A stretch of DNA of 64,000 bases from Nocardia thailandica NBRC 100428 (lineage in GTDB: Bacteria > Actinomycetota > Actinomycetes > Mycobacteriales > Mycobacteriaceae), in the NCBI RefSeq assembly GCF_000308795.1, contig NZ_BAGK01000038.1:1-64000 (forward strand). The letters are read 5' to 3'. The stretch's first letter is position 1, and the number at the start of each line of letters is the position of its first letter. Position numbers and translations under genes: made by a program. The notes under the pieces are model-generated. The model saw only the letters and a program-made list of their open reading frames with translations, was not told where the DNA came from and searched no databases. Shown here one piece after another: positions 54,168 through 62,907 of this stretch.

Positions 54168-54623
54168 CTACCGCGACGAGAGTCCCGAGGAGATCCCCGA
54201 ACTGCCGGTGGCGAGGTCGCAGGCGAGGGTGCTGCCCGCGTGGAGCATGCGGGTGACGATCGGCACGCTCTTGGTGACCAGCGGGGAGCCGGTGGCGTGC
54301 AGCAGCAGCGACAGCTGCACGGAGTAGCCGGTCTCCACGTAGTAGTAGGCCGTGGCCTGGGCGATCGTGCGGCCCGCGACGTCGACCTTGATGTTCACGG
54401 TGTCGCTGGCGAAGAACTTGCCGTTGGCGACGAAGTCGACCTGCGCGCCGACGTAGTCGTCGAGGCCGGTGACCTGGATCTTGGACGTGCACCCCGCGGT
54501 GAGGGTGTCGGTCAGGGCGTCGAACACCGGGCCCGCGCTCGCGTTCGGCGCGGTGACGATCAGGGTGGCGGCCAGGGCGGTCGCGGTGGTGGCGATGCGG
54601 CGCATCAGCGGGGACAGTGGCAT
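54168..54623 (-). CDS. Secreted protein of unknown function
   Basis: 151 residues with a clear signal peptide (basic MRR start, hydrophobic ATTATALAATLIVTAP, cleavage after ASA). The mature part is Thr/Val-rich and probably all-beta, with two cysteines (TAGCTSK and TLACDLA) that could form a disulphide. I do not recognise the family. It stands alone between the BacA-like gene and the rplN promoter. Confidence 0.7.
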   Translation of the reverse strand: MPLSPLMRRIATTATALAATLIVTAPNASAGPVFDALTDTLTAGCTSKIQVTGLDDYVGAQVDFVANGKFFASDTVNIKVDVAGRTIAQATAYYYVETGYSVQLSLLLHATGSPLVTKSVPIVTRMLHAGSTLACDLATGSSGISSGLSSR

Positions 54624-54749
54624 GGGAATGCGGCTCCTCGTTCCGCTCGCGGGGAGAAACCGCGAGCGAGGGGGACGCTAACAATGTGTGCTCCGTCACC
54701 ACACGGGTTTTGAAACATTGGCACTTCAAACTGTGCGGGGGTGCCCGAT

Positions 54750-54793
54750 TTGGGTCCCACCTGGCGCTTCCCCTACACTAGACCGGTTGCCTG
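54750..54793 (+). promoter_or_regulatory. rplN operon promoter
   Basis: TTGGGT (54750-54755), an 18-base spacer and TACACT (54774-54779), then five bases and GGTTGCCT (54785-54792). The 21 bases 54773-54793 are repeated exactly at 62700-62720 before rpsH. The leader to rplN is about 160 bases and holds no convincing gene. Confidence 0.75.
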
Positions 54794-54949
54794 CGGGAGC
54801 TGTGCCCGCAATTCGGCAGTGAACCCCCAGTGGTTGGCCCGCCAGGGCCGGTGAAATCGCTGGCAGGCGCGCGTCCGGAGGGCGACAGACCATGCCCGTC
54901 GGGTCGGCAATCCGGCGTGCGTATACATCCAGGTCAGGAGGAAGCTGAA

Positions 54950-55318
54950 GTGATTCAGCAGGAGTCGCGACTGCGCGTCGCCGACAACACGGGTGCGAAG
55001 GAAATCCTTTGCATCCGCGTGCTCGGTGGCTCGTCGCGTCGCTATGCCGGTATCGGCGACATCATCGTCGCCACCGTCAAGGACGCCATCCCGGGCGCCA
55101 ACGTCAAGAAGGGCGACGTCGTCAAGGCCGTCGTCGTGCGCACCGTCAAGGAGCGCCGCCGTCCGGACGGTTCCTACATCAAGTTCGACGAGAACGCTGC
55201 CGTGCTGATCAAGCCCGACAACGACCCTCGCGGCACCCGCATCTTCGGCCCGGTCGGCCGCGAGCTGCGTGACAAGCGCTTCATGAAGATCGTTTCGCTG
55301 GCCCCGGAGGTGCTCTGA
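54950..55318 (+). CDS. rplN: 50S ribosomal protein L14
   Basis: 122 residues, the standard L14 length, with [27 protein letters not shown] and [30 protein letters not shown]. The GTG at 54950 follows AGGAGGAAG. It is the first gene of the second ribosomal block. Confidence 0.98.
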   Translation: MIQQESRLRVADNTGAKEILCIRVLGGSSRRYAGIGDIIVATVKDAIPGANVKKGDVVKAVVVRTVKERRRPDGSYIKFDENAAVLIKPDNDPRGTRIFGPVGRELRDKRFMKIVSLAPEVL

Positions 55319-55319
55319 C

Positions 55320-55637
55320 ATGAAGGTGCACAAGGGTGACACCGTGCTCGTCATCTCGGGCAAGGACAAGGGCGCCAAGGGCAAGGTCATCCAGGCCTAC
55401 CCGGCGACCGGCAAGGTTCTCGTCGAGGGCGTGAACCGGATCAAGAAGCACGTCGCGGACTCCGCCAACCAGCGCGGCGCTTCCTCGGGCGGCATCGTGA
55501 CCCAGGAAGCCCCCATCCAGGCCTCCAACGTGATGGTCGTCGATTCCGACGGTAACCCGACCCGCGTCGGCTACCGCACCGACGAGACCACCGGCAAGCG
55601 GGTTCGCATCTCCCGTAAGAACGGGAAGGACATCTGA
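55320..55637 (+). CDS. rplX: 50S ribosomal protein L24
   Basis: 105 residues with the KOW motif [21 protein letters not shown] and [10 protein letters not shown]. It begins one base after the rplN stop. L24 starts 50S assembly. Confidence 0.98.
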   Translation: MKVHKGDTVLVISGKDKGAKGKVIQAYPATGKVLVEGVNRIKKHVADSANQRGASSGGIVTQEAPIQASNVMVVDSDGNPTRVGYRTDETTGKRVRISRKNGKDI

Positions 55638-55638
55638 C

Positions 55639-56202
55639 ATGACCACCAGTGAAAAGGTGCAGCCCCGGCTGAAGGCGCGCTACCGCGCCGAGATCAAGGA
55701 CGCGCTGAACAGCGAGTTCGAGTACGCCAACGTGATGCAGATCCCGGGCGTCGTCAAGGTCGTCGTGAACATGGGTGTCGGTGACGCCGCGCGCGACGCC
55801 AAGCTCATCAACGGCGCCGTCAAGGACCTCGAGCTGATCACCGGCCAGAAGCCCGAGATCCGCAAGGCCACCAAGTCCATCGCGCAGTTCAAGCTGCGTG
55901 AGGGCATGCCGATCGGCGCGAAGGTCACCCTGCGCGGCGACCGCATGTGGGAGTTCCTGGACCGCCTGGTCTCCATCGCGCTGCCGCGTATCCGCGACTT
56001 CCGCGGTCTGTCGCCCAAGCAGTTCGACGGCAACGGCAACTACACGTTCGGCCTGAGCGAGCAGTCGATGTTCCACGAGATCGACGTGGACTCCATCGAC
56101 CGCCCGCGCGGTATGGACATCACCGTGGTGACCACTGCGACCAACAACGAAGAAGGCCGTGCGCTGCTCAAGCACCTCGGCTTCCCGTTCAAGGAGAACT
56201 GA
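55639..56202 (+). CDS. rplE: 50S ribosomal protein L5
   Basis: 187 residues, with [51 protein letters not shown] and the C-terminal [28 protein letters not shown]5 binds 5S rRNA. Confidence 0.98.
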   Translation: MTTSEKVQPRLKARYRAEIKDALNSEFEYANVMQIPGVVKVVVNMGVGDAARDAKLINGAVKDLELITGQKPEIRKATKSIAQFKLREGMPIGAKVTLRGDRMWEFLDRLVSIALPRIRDFRGLSPKQFDGNGNYTFGLSEQSMFHEIDVDSIDRPRGMDITVVTTATNNEEGRALLKHLGFPFKEN

Positions 56203-56206
56203 GCAC

Positions 56207-56392
56207 ATGGCCAAGAAAGCACTGGTCAACAAGGCCAACGCCAAGCCGAAGTTCGCGGTCCGCGCCTACACCCGCTGCCAGCGTTGCGGCCGGCCCCACG
56301 CGGTCTACCGCAAGTTCGGCCTGTGCCGCGTGTGCCTGCGCGAGATGGCCCACCGTGGCGAGCTCCCGGGCGTGCACAAGAGCTCCTGGTGA
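56207..56392 (+). CDS. rpsN: 30S ribosomal protein S14, zinc-binding type Z
   Basis: 61 residues, the short zinc-ribbon form with [27 protein letters not shown] (CxxC and CxxC). This is the Zn-dependent paralogue; actinobacteria often keep a zinc-free copy elsewhere. A terminator follows, and rpsH, normally next, is 6.5 kb away. Confidence 0.97.
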   Translation: MAKKALVNKANAKPKFAVRAYTRCQRCGRPHAVYRKFGLCRVCLREMAHRGELPGVHKSSW

Positions 56393-56437
56393 GCCCGCGC
56401 TCCTCGTGAGCGCAGCCGCCTAGGCGAATATCGAACG

Positions 56438-56470
56438 AAGGCACGGACTTCCGAGTGGAGTCCGTGCCTT
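56438..56470. terminator. Terminator of rplN-rpsN block
   Basis: AAGGCACGGACT (56438-56449) pairs perfectly with AGTCCGTGCCTT (56459-56470) with a nine-base loop, followed by a T-rich stretch. It is convergent with vapC and may serve both strands. Confidence 0.85.
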
Positions 56471-56496
56471 TCGTGCGTTCTGTACGCAGATTCGGG

Positions 56497-56943
56497 TCAG
56501 AGGTCGGCGGGCAGAATTGTGAAGGACCGGTGCGCAGTCAGCGGTGTCAGAGCGCGAAAGTCGCGATGGTCCAGTGTGAGGATCGAGGCTGTCTCGTACT
56601 CTGCGGCCAATGCCACGCAGACAGCGTCGGCGAGATCCAGGTTCAGACTGGGATAGAGAGTCCGCACAGCGTTCGCCTGGTCGAGGACGTCGGGAGTGAG
56701 CACGGCGATCTCGAAGTCGTCGGTTCGGGCTTGCGCGCTGAGGTCTTCGATCATCGTCCTGGCATGGTCGCGACCCAGTTCGCGCCGTCCGACATGATCG
56801 AGTTCAGCGAAGCTCAAAGGCGAGAGCACAACCAAGCCGGCCCGTTCGAGGGAAGCGAAAGCTGCATCGCTTTCCGGGGCCGAAGTATCGAACGCGGCGA
56901 TCAGGCCGGAGGTATCGGCGATGACAATGCCGGTTCCGGTCAC
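56497..56943 (-). CDS. VapC-type PIN-domain toxin
   Basis: A 148-residue PIN ribonuclease. The acidic residues expected at the metal site are visible in VIADTSGL, SFAELDHV, LDLADAV and LTLDHRDF. VapC proteins cleave tRNA or rRNA when free of antitoxin. The GTG at 56943 overlaps the stop of the upstream VapB-like gene by four bases, the standard antitoxin-toxin coupling. Confidence 0.88.
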   Translation of the reverse strand: MTGTGIVIADTSGLIAAFDTSAPESDAAFASLERAGLVVLSPLSFAELDHVGRRELGRDHARTMIEDLSAQARTDDFEIAVLTPDVLDQANAVRTLYPSLNLDLADAVCVALAAEYETASILTLDHRDFRALTPLTAHRSFTILPADL

Positions 56944-57173
56944 GCGGCGCCGTCTTCGGCGACGATCTCCTCGGTCCGGGCGGCGAGTGTCGGGTCGCCG
57001 CTGGCGAAGCGGCGCAGGCGCAGCGGTGCGGATCGCCGACGCAACCGCATCGCGGCCAAGTGGATCGCCTCACGGATGATCTCCGCCTCGCTCGCGTCCG
57101 AGTTCGCAGCGGCATCTTTGATAACCGCGAGGTCGTCGGCGTCGGCGTAAACCATCGTCCGCTTGAGAGGCAT
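56940..57173 (-). CDS. VapB-type ribbon-helix-helix antitoxin
   Basis: 77 residues with the RHH fold near the N-terminus (KRTMVYADADDLAVIKDAAANSDASEAEIIREAIHLAA) and a C-terminal tail that would wrap the toxin. The ATG at 57173 starts at the VapB-like MPLKRTMVY; a longer ORF to 57302 lacks similarity and would cross the operator. It overlaps vapC. Confidence 0.85.
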   Translation of the reverse strand: MPLKRTMVYADADDLAVIKDAAANSDASEAEIIREAIHLAAMRLRRRSAPLRLRRFASGDPTLAARTEEIVAEDGAA

Positions 57174-57196
57174 ATGTGTATTGTCGCATATATGCC
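57169..57196 (-). promoter_or_regulatory. Inverted-repeat operator of vapBC
   Basis: GGCATAT (57169-57175) and ATATGCC (57190-57196) are inverted repeats 14 bases apart that span the vapB ATG. A VapB-VapC complex usually represses its own promoter at such a site. AT-rich content suggests that the -10 region overlaps. Confidence 0.6.
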
Positions 57197-57353
57197 AGGC
57201 TGCCGACAGGTCGGCGTAGTCGAATCGCCCCGCCGCTGGCAACAAATACCGCGCGGCCGCTGTCGCGGGTGGGGACGCGCTTCCTGTGGGTCGGGCATCC
57301 ATGGGTGAAATATTGTGATTTCACTACTGGGGCGCCCTGTGATGGTGTTCCCT

Positions 57354-57590
57354 ATGCGGATGACGAAGAAGCTCGCCGCCGCCACCGCCCTCTCCTGCGC
57401 CCTGCTGGCCGCCCCCGCTACCGCCTCGGCCGCCCCCGTCGACGCGATCGCCGGCTCCGGTTCCGGCCAGGGCGGCGGCTCCGGCTCCTCGGAAACCCAG
57501 CTGATCTGCTCGCCGGTCGCCCAGCTCCTGTTCGCCACCGGCAGCGTCGAGAAGCCCGCGCTCTACGACCTGCTCTGCCTGTTCAGCTGA
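57354..57590 (+). CDS. Small secreted protein, paralogue of the 58153 gene
   Basis: About 78 residues: signal peptide (MRMTKKLAAATALSCALLAAPATASA), a Gly/Ser linker, then LICSPVAQLLFATGSVEKPALYDLLCLFS. The two-cysteine C-terminal module is clearly related to the product at 58153-58365. ATG codons at 57342 and 57354 are both possible starts. Function unknown. Confidence 0.7.
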   Translation: MRMTKKLAAATALSCALLAAPATASAAPVDAIAGSGSGQGGGSGSSETQLICSPVAQLLFATGSVEKPALYDLLCLFS

Positions 57591-57705
57591 GTCGGGTCCT
57601 TCGGCCCGGCCTCGTCGAGCGGCGCGGCGCGCCGGCTCCGCCACCCGAACCGTCCCGCTCGGGTCTGCGGGGAAGCCGGCGCGGACGTCGGCGCTCGGCC
57701 GCCGG

Positions 57706-57972
57706 CTACCAGGGCAGGCAGCCGGCCATCTTGAGGCGGGTGGCGAGGCCGGAGCCGACGACCGTGCTCGATCCGCCGCCCTTGGCCAGGACCGACAGCA
57801 GGAGGTCGACGCCGAGGCCGGCGCCGATCGAGCAGCCCAGCAGGTTGATGTCGACGGTGATCCGCTCGTCGGGGGCGCCGGGCAGGGATTCGTCGGCGTG
57901 CGCGGTGCTCGTGCCCGCGATGGTGGCGACGGTCAGTGCCGCGACGACGATGCCTGCCTTGATGGAACGCAC
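57706..57972 (-). CDS. Small secreted protein
   Basis: 88 residues with a signal peptide (RSIKAGIVVAALTVATIAGTSTAHA) and a mature part having two cysteines (NLLGCSIGAG and KMAGCLPW). The GTG at 57972 follows GAGGAGG. It is divergent from the 58153 gene. Function unknown. Confidence 0.65.
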   Translation of the reverse strand: MRSIKAGIVVAALTVATIAGTSTAHADESLPGAPDERITVDINLLGCSIGAGLGVDLLLSVLAKGGGSSTVVGSGLATRLKMAGCLPW

Positions 57973-58152
57973 CTGGGGTCCTCCTCGGTTTCGCGAATCT
58001 CGTGACGCGGCGGAAGGATCCGCCGCCACTCCTTTGTTGACCGACCGGCCCGTCCGGAAACCCGCCGGTCGTGTCCCCCGGAAATCGGGGTCGTGTCTCC
58101 CGACGCGAGCGCCGATACGTTGAGCGGCGTCACTCGTTCGGAAGGATCGCCC

Positions 58153-58365
58153 ATGAGAACTCTCGCCGTCACCGCCGCGCTCGCCGCCGCCCTGATCGCC
58201 GCGGGTCCCGCCGTCGCCACCGCGTCACCCGCCCAGCCCGTCGCGGGAACCGGCTCGTCCTCGCTGGACGTGCTGTGCTCCCCGATCGGCGGTCTGCTCG
58301 TCGCCGTCGGCAGCGCCGAGAACCCGTACGGCCCGCTGCTGACCGGGGTCTGCCTCACCCGCTGA
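58153..58365 (+). CDS. Small secreted protein, paralogue of the 57354 gene
   Basis: 70 residues: signal peptide cleaved after ATA or ATASP, then LDVLCSPIGGLLVAVGSAENPYGPLLTGVCLTR. It shares C-S-P-[VI]-x-x-L-L-x-A-x-G-S-x-E-x-P and a final CL with the product at 57354-57590. GGAAGGA precedes the ATG. Function unknown. Confidence 0.7.
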   Translation: MRTLAVTAALAAALIAAGPAVATASPAQPVAGTGSSSLDVLCSPIGGLLVAVGSAENPYGPLLTGVCLTR

Positions 58366-58392
58366 CCGAGCACACGGCCCCGGTGATGTCGC

Positions 58393-59175
58393 CTAATACG
58401 CCCGGGACAGGCGGCTGCCGAACAGGGCGATGTGGCTCGCGATGCGGTGCTGGAGTTCGGCGGGCGGGCCCGGGATGACGGTGAATTCCTGGGCGTCGTG
58501 ATGCTGGAGCAGATACCGGCCGTCGTCGGGGTAGTCGAGCCACAGGAAGGCGCGGCCGTCGGTGCTCGGCCGGGCGTCGACCTGGAATCCCGGGTACACC
58601 GTGATCTCCCCGGTGCCGACGCGGGGACGGCGGAAGAAACGCTGGAGCTGCTCGACGGGCGAGAGGCGGGTCGGGTGCCTGCTGTGTACCGGGAGGTCGA
58701 GGTCGGCGCGGCGACCCTCGAAGCGCGGCGTCCGCCCGCCGGGCACGCGGGGGAGGTGCGCGACGATCCGCGCGGGCAGGCTCTCCGGGTCGATCGCGGA
58801 CAGCGTGACGCGTCCGCCGTACTCGCGGTCCGGCCCCGGTTCCTGGGTCGCCAGCACGCAGCGGTCACCGGCCAACCCCGCGAACACCCGGACGACCTCG
58901 GTCTGACCCGGCCCGTGGATGCCCTCGATCTCCACCCGCACCTGCGGTTCCAGCAGCACGCCGACGGCGGCGTGCACCTCGCGGTCGTACCACCGCCGCA
59001 ACTCCCGCGCCGCCGCGTTGCGCCGCCCCCGGTGCACCTCGGCCGTCTCCGCGAACTCCGGTTGCCAGCTCAGCGGATACGGCCAGCGATCGCGGCCGTG
59101 CGCTTCGAGCACGAGCGAGAACGCGAGCGGATCGAATTCCCAGCGACCCCCCGGCGCGCCGGCACGCGAGTTCAC
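58393..59175 (-). CDS. ESX secretion-associated EspG-family protein
   Basis: 260 residues matching the EspG chaperone family in layout: WEFDPLAFSLVLEAHGRDRWPYPL at the N-terminus, a central GDRCVLATQEPG segment and a C-terminal YPGFQVDARPSTDGRAFLWLDYPDDGRYLLQHHDAQEFTVIPGPPAEL. EspG proteins bind PE/PPE-type dimers for type VII secretion. The GTG at 59175 overlaps the stop of the upstream PPE-like gene (GTGA). Confidence 0.82.
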   Translation of the reverse strand: MNSRAGAPGGRWEFDPLAFSLVLEAHGRDRWPYPLSWQPEFAETAEVHRGRRNAAARELRRWYDREVHAAVGVLLEPQVRVEIEGIHGPGQTEVVRVFAGLAGDRCVLATQEPGPDREYGGRVTLSAIDPESLPARIVAHLPRVPGGRTPRFEGRRADLDLPVHSRHPTRLSPVEQLQRFFRRPRVGTGEITVYPGFQVDARPSTDGRAFLWLDYPDDGRYLLQHHDAQEFTVIPGPPAELQHRIASHIALFGSRLSRAY

Positions 59176-60554
59176 CCGCCGATCACCCCACCCGCGGGCA
59201 GCGTCGGCGGGAGCTTGCCGATCAGTTCGGTCTCCCGGTCCTGCACCAGGTAGTCCGGCGTCTTGTGCTCGTTCTCGTCGTCCTTGCCGCCCGCGCCCCG
59301 GCCGCCGCCCATCATGCCCGGCATGCCGCTCATCCCGCGTGCGCCCGACGCGCCCGCCCCGGTGCGTGCCCCGGCGCCCGCCGCGCCTGCCGCGCCCGGC
59401 GCGGCAGCGACGCTGCGCCCGGCGCCCGGGGTTCCCGCACCCGGGACCCCCGCGCCGGGCGTGCCGGAACCCGGCGACCCCGCACCCGGCGGCCCGCCGG
59501 TCTTGTTGTCGCCCGGCGTGTTCGGGGTGCCGGTGGTGTCCGGCGTGGTCGCGGCCGGTGTGGTCGACGACGGATCGGTGCTGCTCGGATTCGTGTCGGT
59601 GTCCCCGGTATCGGTGTCGTCGTCGGACGGGTCGTCGGTGGTGTCGGTCGACTGCGGCGTGGTGGCCGCCGGGTTCTCGCCGGTGCCCGCCGGCGCCGTC
59701 GACGGGACACCGGAGTTGTTGCTGCCGTTCCCGTTTCCGTTCCCGGTGCCGTCGCCGTTGTTCCCGTCGCCCGGACCGGTACTGGGACTGCTCACGGTGT
59801 TCTGCGGCACCGGCAGCACCGGCGTGTGGCTGTCGACGGTGGTCGACCCCGGCTGGTAGGTGCCGATCATGAACAACTGCGCGTCCGCCTGCGCCTCGTT
59901 CGCGCGATGCTTGGCGGCCTTCACCACGCCGTTGCCCGGAATGTGGCCGACGAACTCGTCGAAGCTCGACACCTCCTCCGGCTTCGGGATCGCGATCTTC
60001 GCCTGCCCGAGCAGGCCCTCCATGTGATCGATCCCGTTCGCGACGAGCTGGAACGCCGTCGGCAGCTTCCCCGCCTCGGTCGTATAGGACTTGATCGCCT
60101 CGATCGCCGCGGTCCCCGAGGTGCCCGACCACTTCTCCGACAGCACCCGCTCGAAACTCGTCCGGTAGTTGTCCACCGCGGCCTGGGTGCCTGTGGTGAG
60201 CCGCCGCCAGGCGTCCGCGCCCGCGTTCACCTCACCCGCCGAGACCCCGGCCTGCCCGTCCTTGCCGTTCAGCGCCTCCCAGATCTGCTGATGCGTCCAG
60301 GTGCTGAACTCCTCGGGCGCGGTCACGGCCTTGCCGTCCATGGTCAGCCCCGCCCCCGCGGCCAGGCGGGAGAACTCGCTGGTGATGATGTCGCGGTCAC
60401 CCTGCCAGGTCTGCTTGCCCTGCTCGTCGAGGGTGGCACGGTTCCCGTCGGCCTCCCTGGAGGCGTTGTAGTTCTTGAAGACCTTCCAGCCACCCAGCGT
60501 GCCGACATCCACGAAGAACTCGCCGACATCCTCACCCCAGTCGAGGAACCCCAT
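59172..60554 (-). CDS. PPE-like/WXG-type ESX substrate with Pro/Thr/Gly-rich tail
   Basis: 460 residues. The first 230 are helical and carry WTHQQIWEAL and a W-x-G turn in KWSGTSGTAAIEAIKSY, the hallmark of WXG/PPE-fold secreted proteins. About 240-460 are low-complexity Pro/Thr/Gly/Ser/Asn-rich, ending in GMSGMPGMMGGGRG and a charged tail. The ATG at 60554 overlaps the stop of the upstream partner gene by one base. The product is a probable type VII substrate chaperoned by the downstream EspG; no ESX core component lies in the window. Confidence 0.75.
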   Translation of the reverse strand: MGFLDWGEDVGEFFVDVGTLGGWKVFKNYNASREADGNRATLDEQGKQTWQGDRDIITSEFSRLAAGAGLTMDGKAVTAPEEFSTWTHQQIWEALNGKDGQAGVSAGEVNAGADAWRRLTTGTQAAVDNYRTSFERVLSEKWSGTSGTAAIEAIKSYTTEAGKLPTAFQLVANGIDHMEGLLGQAKIAIPKPEEVSSFDEFVGHIPGNGVVKAAKHRANEAQADAQLFMIGTYQPGSTTVDSHTPVLPVPQNTVSSPSTGPGDGNNGDGTGNGNGNGSNNSGVPSTAPAGTGENPAATTPQSTDTTDDPSDDDTDTGDTDTNPSSTDPSSTTPAATTPDTTGTPNTPGDNKTGGPPGAGSPGSGTPGAGVPGAGTPGAGRSVAAAPGAAGAAGAGARTGAGASGARGMSGMPGMMGGGRGAGGKDDENEHKTPDYLVQDRETELIGKLPPTLPAGGVIGG

Positions 60555-60940
60555 CAGATGCCCTCCCCGTTCGCGCCCAAAGCGCCCGCGGTCTGCTGGT
60601 CGACGGCCTGGAGCTTGCCGATGGCGGCCAGGAAAGTGTCCCGCTGGTCGCGGGCTATGGAGATGTGCTGGTCCAGGCGTTTGGTTGCGGAGTCGCCGCC
60701 GGTTCCGCCGGCGACTGCCTTTTGCTCGAGTTTCTGGCGGATCAACTTTGCGGAGGGTAGGTCGCCCCATCCCGTCAGATGCTCCAGTTTGCTCGCCACG
60801 AGCTTCTGCGACTCGAGTTCGGTGATGTAGGCGCTGACCACGTTGGCGATGGACTGACCGAGGTCCTCCTCGATCTTGAATTCGCCGCTGATGGCCTGCT
60901 GCTTCATGTTCCGCCAGTACGTGGCTTGGTCTTCCGTCAT
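60554..60940 (-). CDS. Small helical protein, probable partner of the PPE-like protein
   Basis: 128 residues, mostly alpha-helical with a GWGDLPSAKLI turn in the middle, so it would form a helical hairpin like PE or Esx partners. GGGGGA precedes the ATG at 60940. The one-base overlap with the PPE-like gene and the EspG gene after it suggest a three-gene unit in which this fills the PE/Esx role. The role is inferred from position and fold only. Confidence 0.65.
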   Translation of the reverse strand: MTEDQATYWRNMKQQAISGEFKIEEDLGQSIANVVSAYITELESQKLVASKLEHLTGWGDLPSAKLIRQKLEQKAVAGGTGGDSATKRLDQHISIARDQRDTFLAAIGKLQAVDQQTAGALGANGEGI

Positions 60941-60959
60941 CGTCGTGTCCCCCCAACTT

Positions 60960-61526
60960 CTACTTCGGCAGATGCGGTTCCAGTGCGACGGCGTACTTCT
61001 CGGCCTGCTCACACAGATCCCCGACCCGAGGCCCTTCGGTGCTCAGCCAAGACGCGGTTACCTCGAACATGCCCTGCTGCGCGTCGAAACCGACATAGCA
61101 GATGTCCGGAGTCGCGTTCTCCTTGAAGACCAGGCCACGGCGGCCGTTGACGGTCGTTTCGCGGAGGACGGTGACCGATTCCTTGGTGCGGGCCTGGTCG
61201 AGCGTATGGCTCGTCGAACCGACGCCGACCATGCGTCGCCCCGACCCGTACCGATTGTCGGACGGTGCCCAGTCGCAGATCCGCCACGCCGAGACACCGC
61301 TCGGCGGGTCCGTGGTAACCAACTTCGTCGCCGGATCCAGCCCCGCCCCCCGCAGCGCGTCGTCGGACAACGCCCCCCGGCACGGGTTGAACACCTCGAT
61401 CTTGTCCAGGTCGCGCACGGTCGTGGTCGGCCCGGCCGATCCGTCCGTGGTGGTCCCGCACCCGGCGAGCACGGCCGCCCCGACCGCGGCGCAGACCGCC
61501 ACCCGCCTCACCGCATCGCTTCGCAC
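60960..61526 (-). CDS. DUF3558-family lipoprotein
   Basis: 188 residues with a lipobox LAGC and the DUF3558 pattern: FNPCRGALSDDALRGAGLDPATK, WRICDWAP and ICYVGFDAQQGMFEVTASW, with conserved cysteines. These lipoproteins are common in Nocardia and relatives and often lie beside ESX-related genes; function is unknown. It ends 20 bases before the partner/PPE-like/EspG unit and may head the same operon. Confidence 0.82.
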   Translation of the reverse strand: MRSDAVRRVAVCAAVGAAVLAGCGTTTDGSAGPTTTVRDLDKIEVFNPCRGALSDDALRGAGLDPATKLVTTDPPSGVSAWRICDWAPSDNRYGSGRRMVGVGSTSHTLDQARTKESVTVLRETTVNGRRGLVFKENATPDICYVGFDAQQGMFEVTASWLSTEGPRVGDLCEQAEKYAVALEPHLPK

Positions 61527-61907
61527 AGCACTCCCTACCTGGTCGAACCCGAACAGCTCCCCGCCCTACAGAGGTTGGACGCGTCCCGGCCCCGATCGGT
61601 TCCCTCCGGATCGTGACGGGTTCCCATCAAACCACGGCACGGTCCGCGGGGTGGGGGGCGTCACGGGCGGGCGGGGGAGTGTGCCGGCTCACCGTGGGGA
61701 TGTCCGTCGCGAATTCTTCCGGTTAACAGCCGGTTTCGCGATGTGATGTGTGCCTGAGATTTCTCGCAGAACCACTTTTATCGGTGGCCGGGGTTCCGGG
61801 GCGCCGCTACCGTCGGGATGATCGCGTGATCGAAAAAGCGCGCATTCGGGTGTCGAAGACGATCCCTGATCCGAGGAATTGCAGTCGGCGACAGAGGATG
61901 TGGAATT
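61527..61907. other. Intergenic region between DUF3558 and DUF1275 genes
   Basis: 381 bases separating divergent genes. I find no convincing gene, RNA or strong palindrome; promoters for both genes must lie here. It is less GC-rich near 61750-61900. Confidence 0.4.
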
Positions 61908-62630
61908 GTGACGGCGACCACGGAGCTGATCAGGAGTGATGCGGGCGACAAGGCGCCGCTACGAGGGATTCCCGCGGGCGCGATGCCGCTCGTCGCGTTT
62001 CTCTCGATGCTGGCCGGATTCATCGGCGCGGCCGCGTACACGCATTCCGACGGCTATTTCGTGACATTCATGACCGGTAATTCCGAGCGAGGCGTGCTCG
62101 GCTGGTTCGACGGCGACCATCTGCTGGCCGCGGGCGCGGCGACCCTGCTGTTCTCGTTCGGGCTCGGGGTGTTCGTCGCCTCGCTGCTGCGCAGGCGGCT
62201 GTGGGACAACAGCCAGTACGGCGCGGCCGTGGTGACGACGGCGGCGCTGGTGGTTGCCTCGATGGTGGACATCGCGCTCGACCAGTCCGGCGGGCAGCGG
62301 CTCGGCTTCGTGCCGATCGCGTTCGTCGCGTTCGCCGTCGGCGCGCTGAACACGGCGTTCGTGAAGAACGGGGAGACCAGCGTGCCGCTGAGCTACGTGA
62401 CCGGCACGGTCGTGAAGCTGGGGCAGGGCATCGAGCGCCACGTCAGCGGCGGGAGCGCCCGCGACTGGCTCGGCTACGGCCTGCAGTACGGGTCGTTCGC
62501 GGCGGGCGCGCTGCTCGGCGGGGTGACCGGCCGGATCGTGGGCGGTGAGATGATGCTGATCGTCGCCACAGGCGTCTCGGCCACGGCGGTGGCCCTGACC
62601 GCGCGGTCCCGCGAGGGCGTCCCCGCCTGA
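61908..62630 (+). CDS. DUF1275 (YoaK-like) membrane protein
   Basis: 240 residues with about six hydrophobic segments and the family pattern LSMLAGFIGAAAYTHSDGYFVTFMTGNSERG near the N-terminus and NTAFVKNGETSVPLSYVTGTVVKLGQGI in the middle. DUF1275 proteins are uncharacterised membrane proteins. The start is the GTG at 61908. It lies directly upstream of the rpsH promoter. Confidence 0.85.
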   Translation: MTATTELIRSDAGDKAPLRGIPAGAMPLVAFLSMLAGFIGAAAYTHSDGYFVTFMTGNSERGVLGWFDGDHLLAAGAATLLFSFGLGVFVASLLRRRLWDNSQYGAAVVTTAALVVASMVDIALDQSGGQRLGFVPIAFVAFAVGALNTAFVKNGETSVPLSYVTGTVVKLGQGIERHVSGGSARDWLGYGLQYGSFAAGALLGGVTGRIVGGEMMLIVATGVSATAVALTARSREGVPA

Positions 62631-62677
62631 CCGGCGGTCGGGCGTGTCGCCGCAGGTCGGCGCGGCGAGCCCCGGAT

Positions 62678-62720
62678 TTTGCCCTGGTCACGGCATTGTC
62701 TACACTAGACCGGTTGCCTG
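62678..62720 (+). promoter_or_regulatory. rpsH operon promoter
   Basis: TTTGCC (62678-62683), a 17-base spacer and TACACT (62701-62706), then five bases and GGTTGCCT (62712-62719). It is identical to the rplN promoter over 21 bases (62700-62720). About 190 bases of leader precede rpsH. Confidence 0.75.
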
Positions 62721-62907
62721 GGCACTTCTGTGTCCGCGTTCGGGTTCTGTGCCGGACTCGGACCGCCCGGGCGCCGAGGACTCCCAGTGAGATCTCATCC
62801 GGTCGGCAAGTGTCGGCCGGGCCAGCCGAATTGCTGTAGGCCCACGGTCGATGCCCTGGCATCGGTGCTGCATGGGAACCGCAGCGAGAAAGGTGTCAGG
62901 TCTAACC

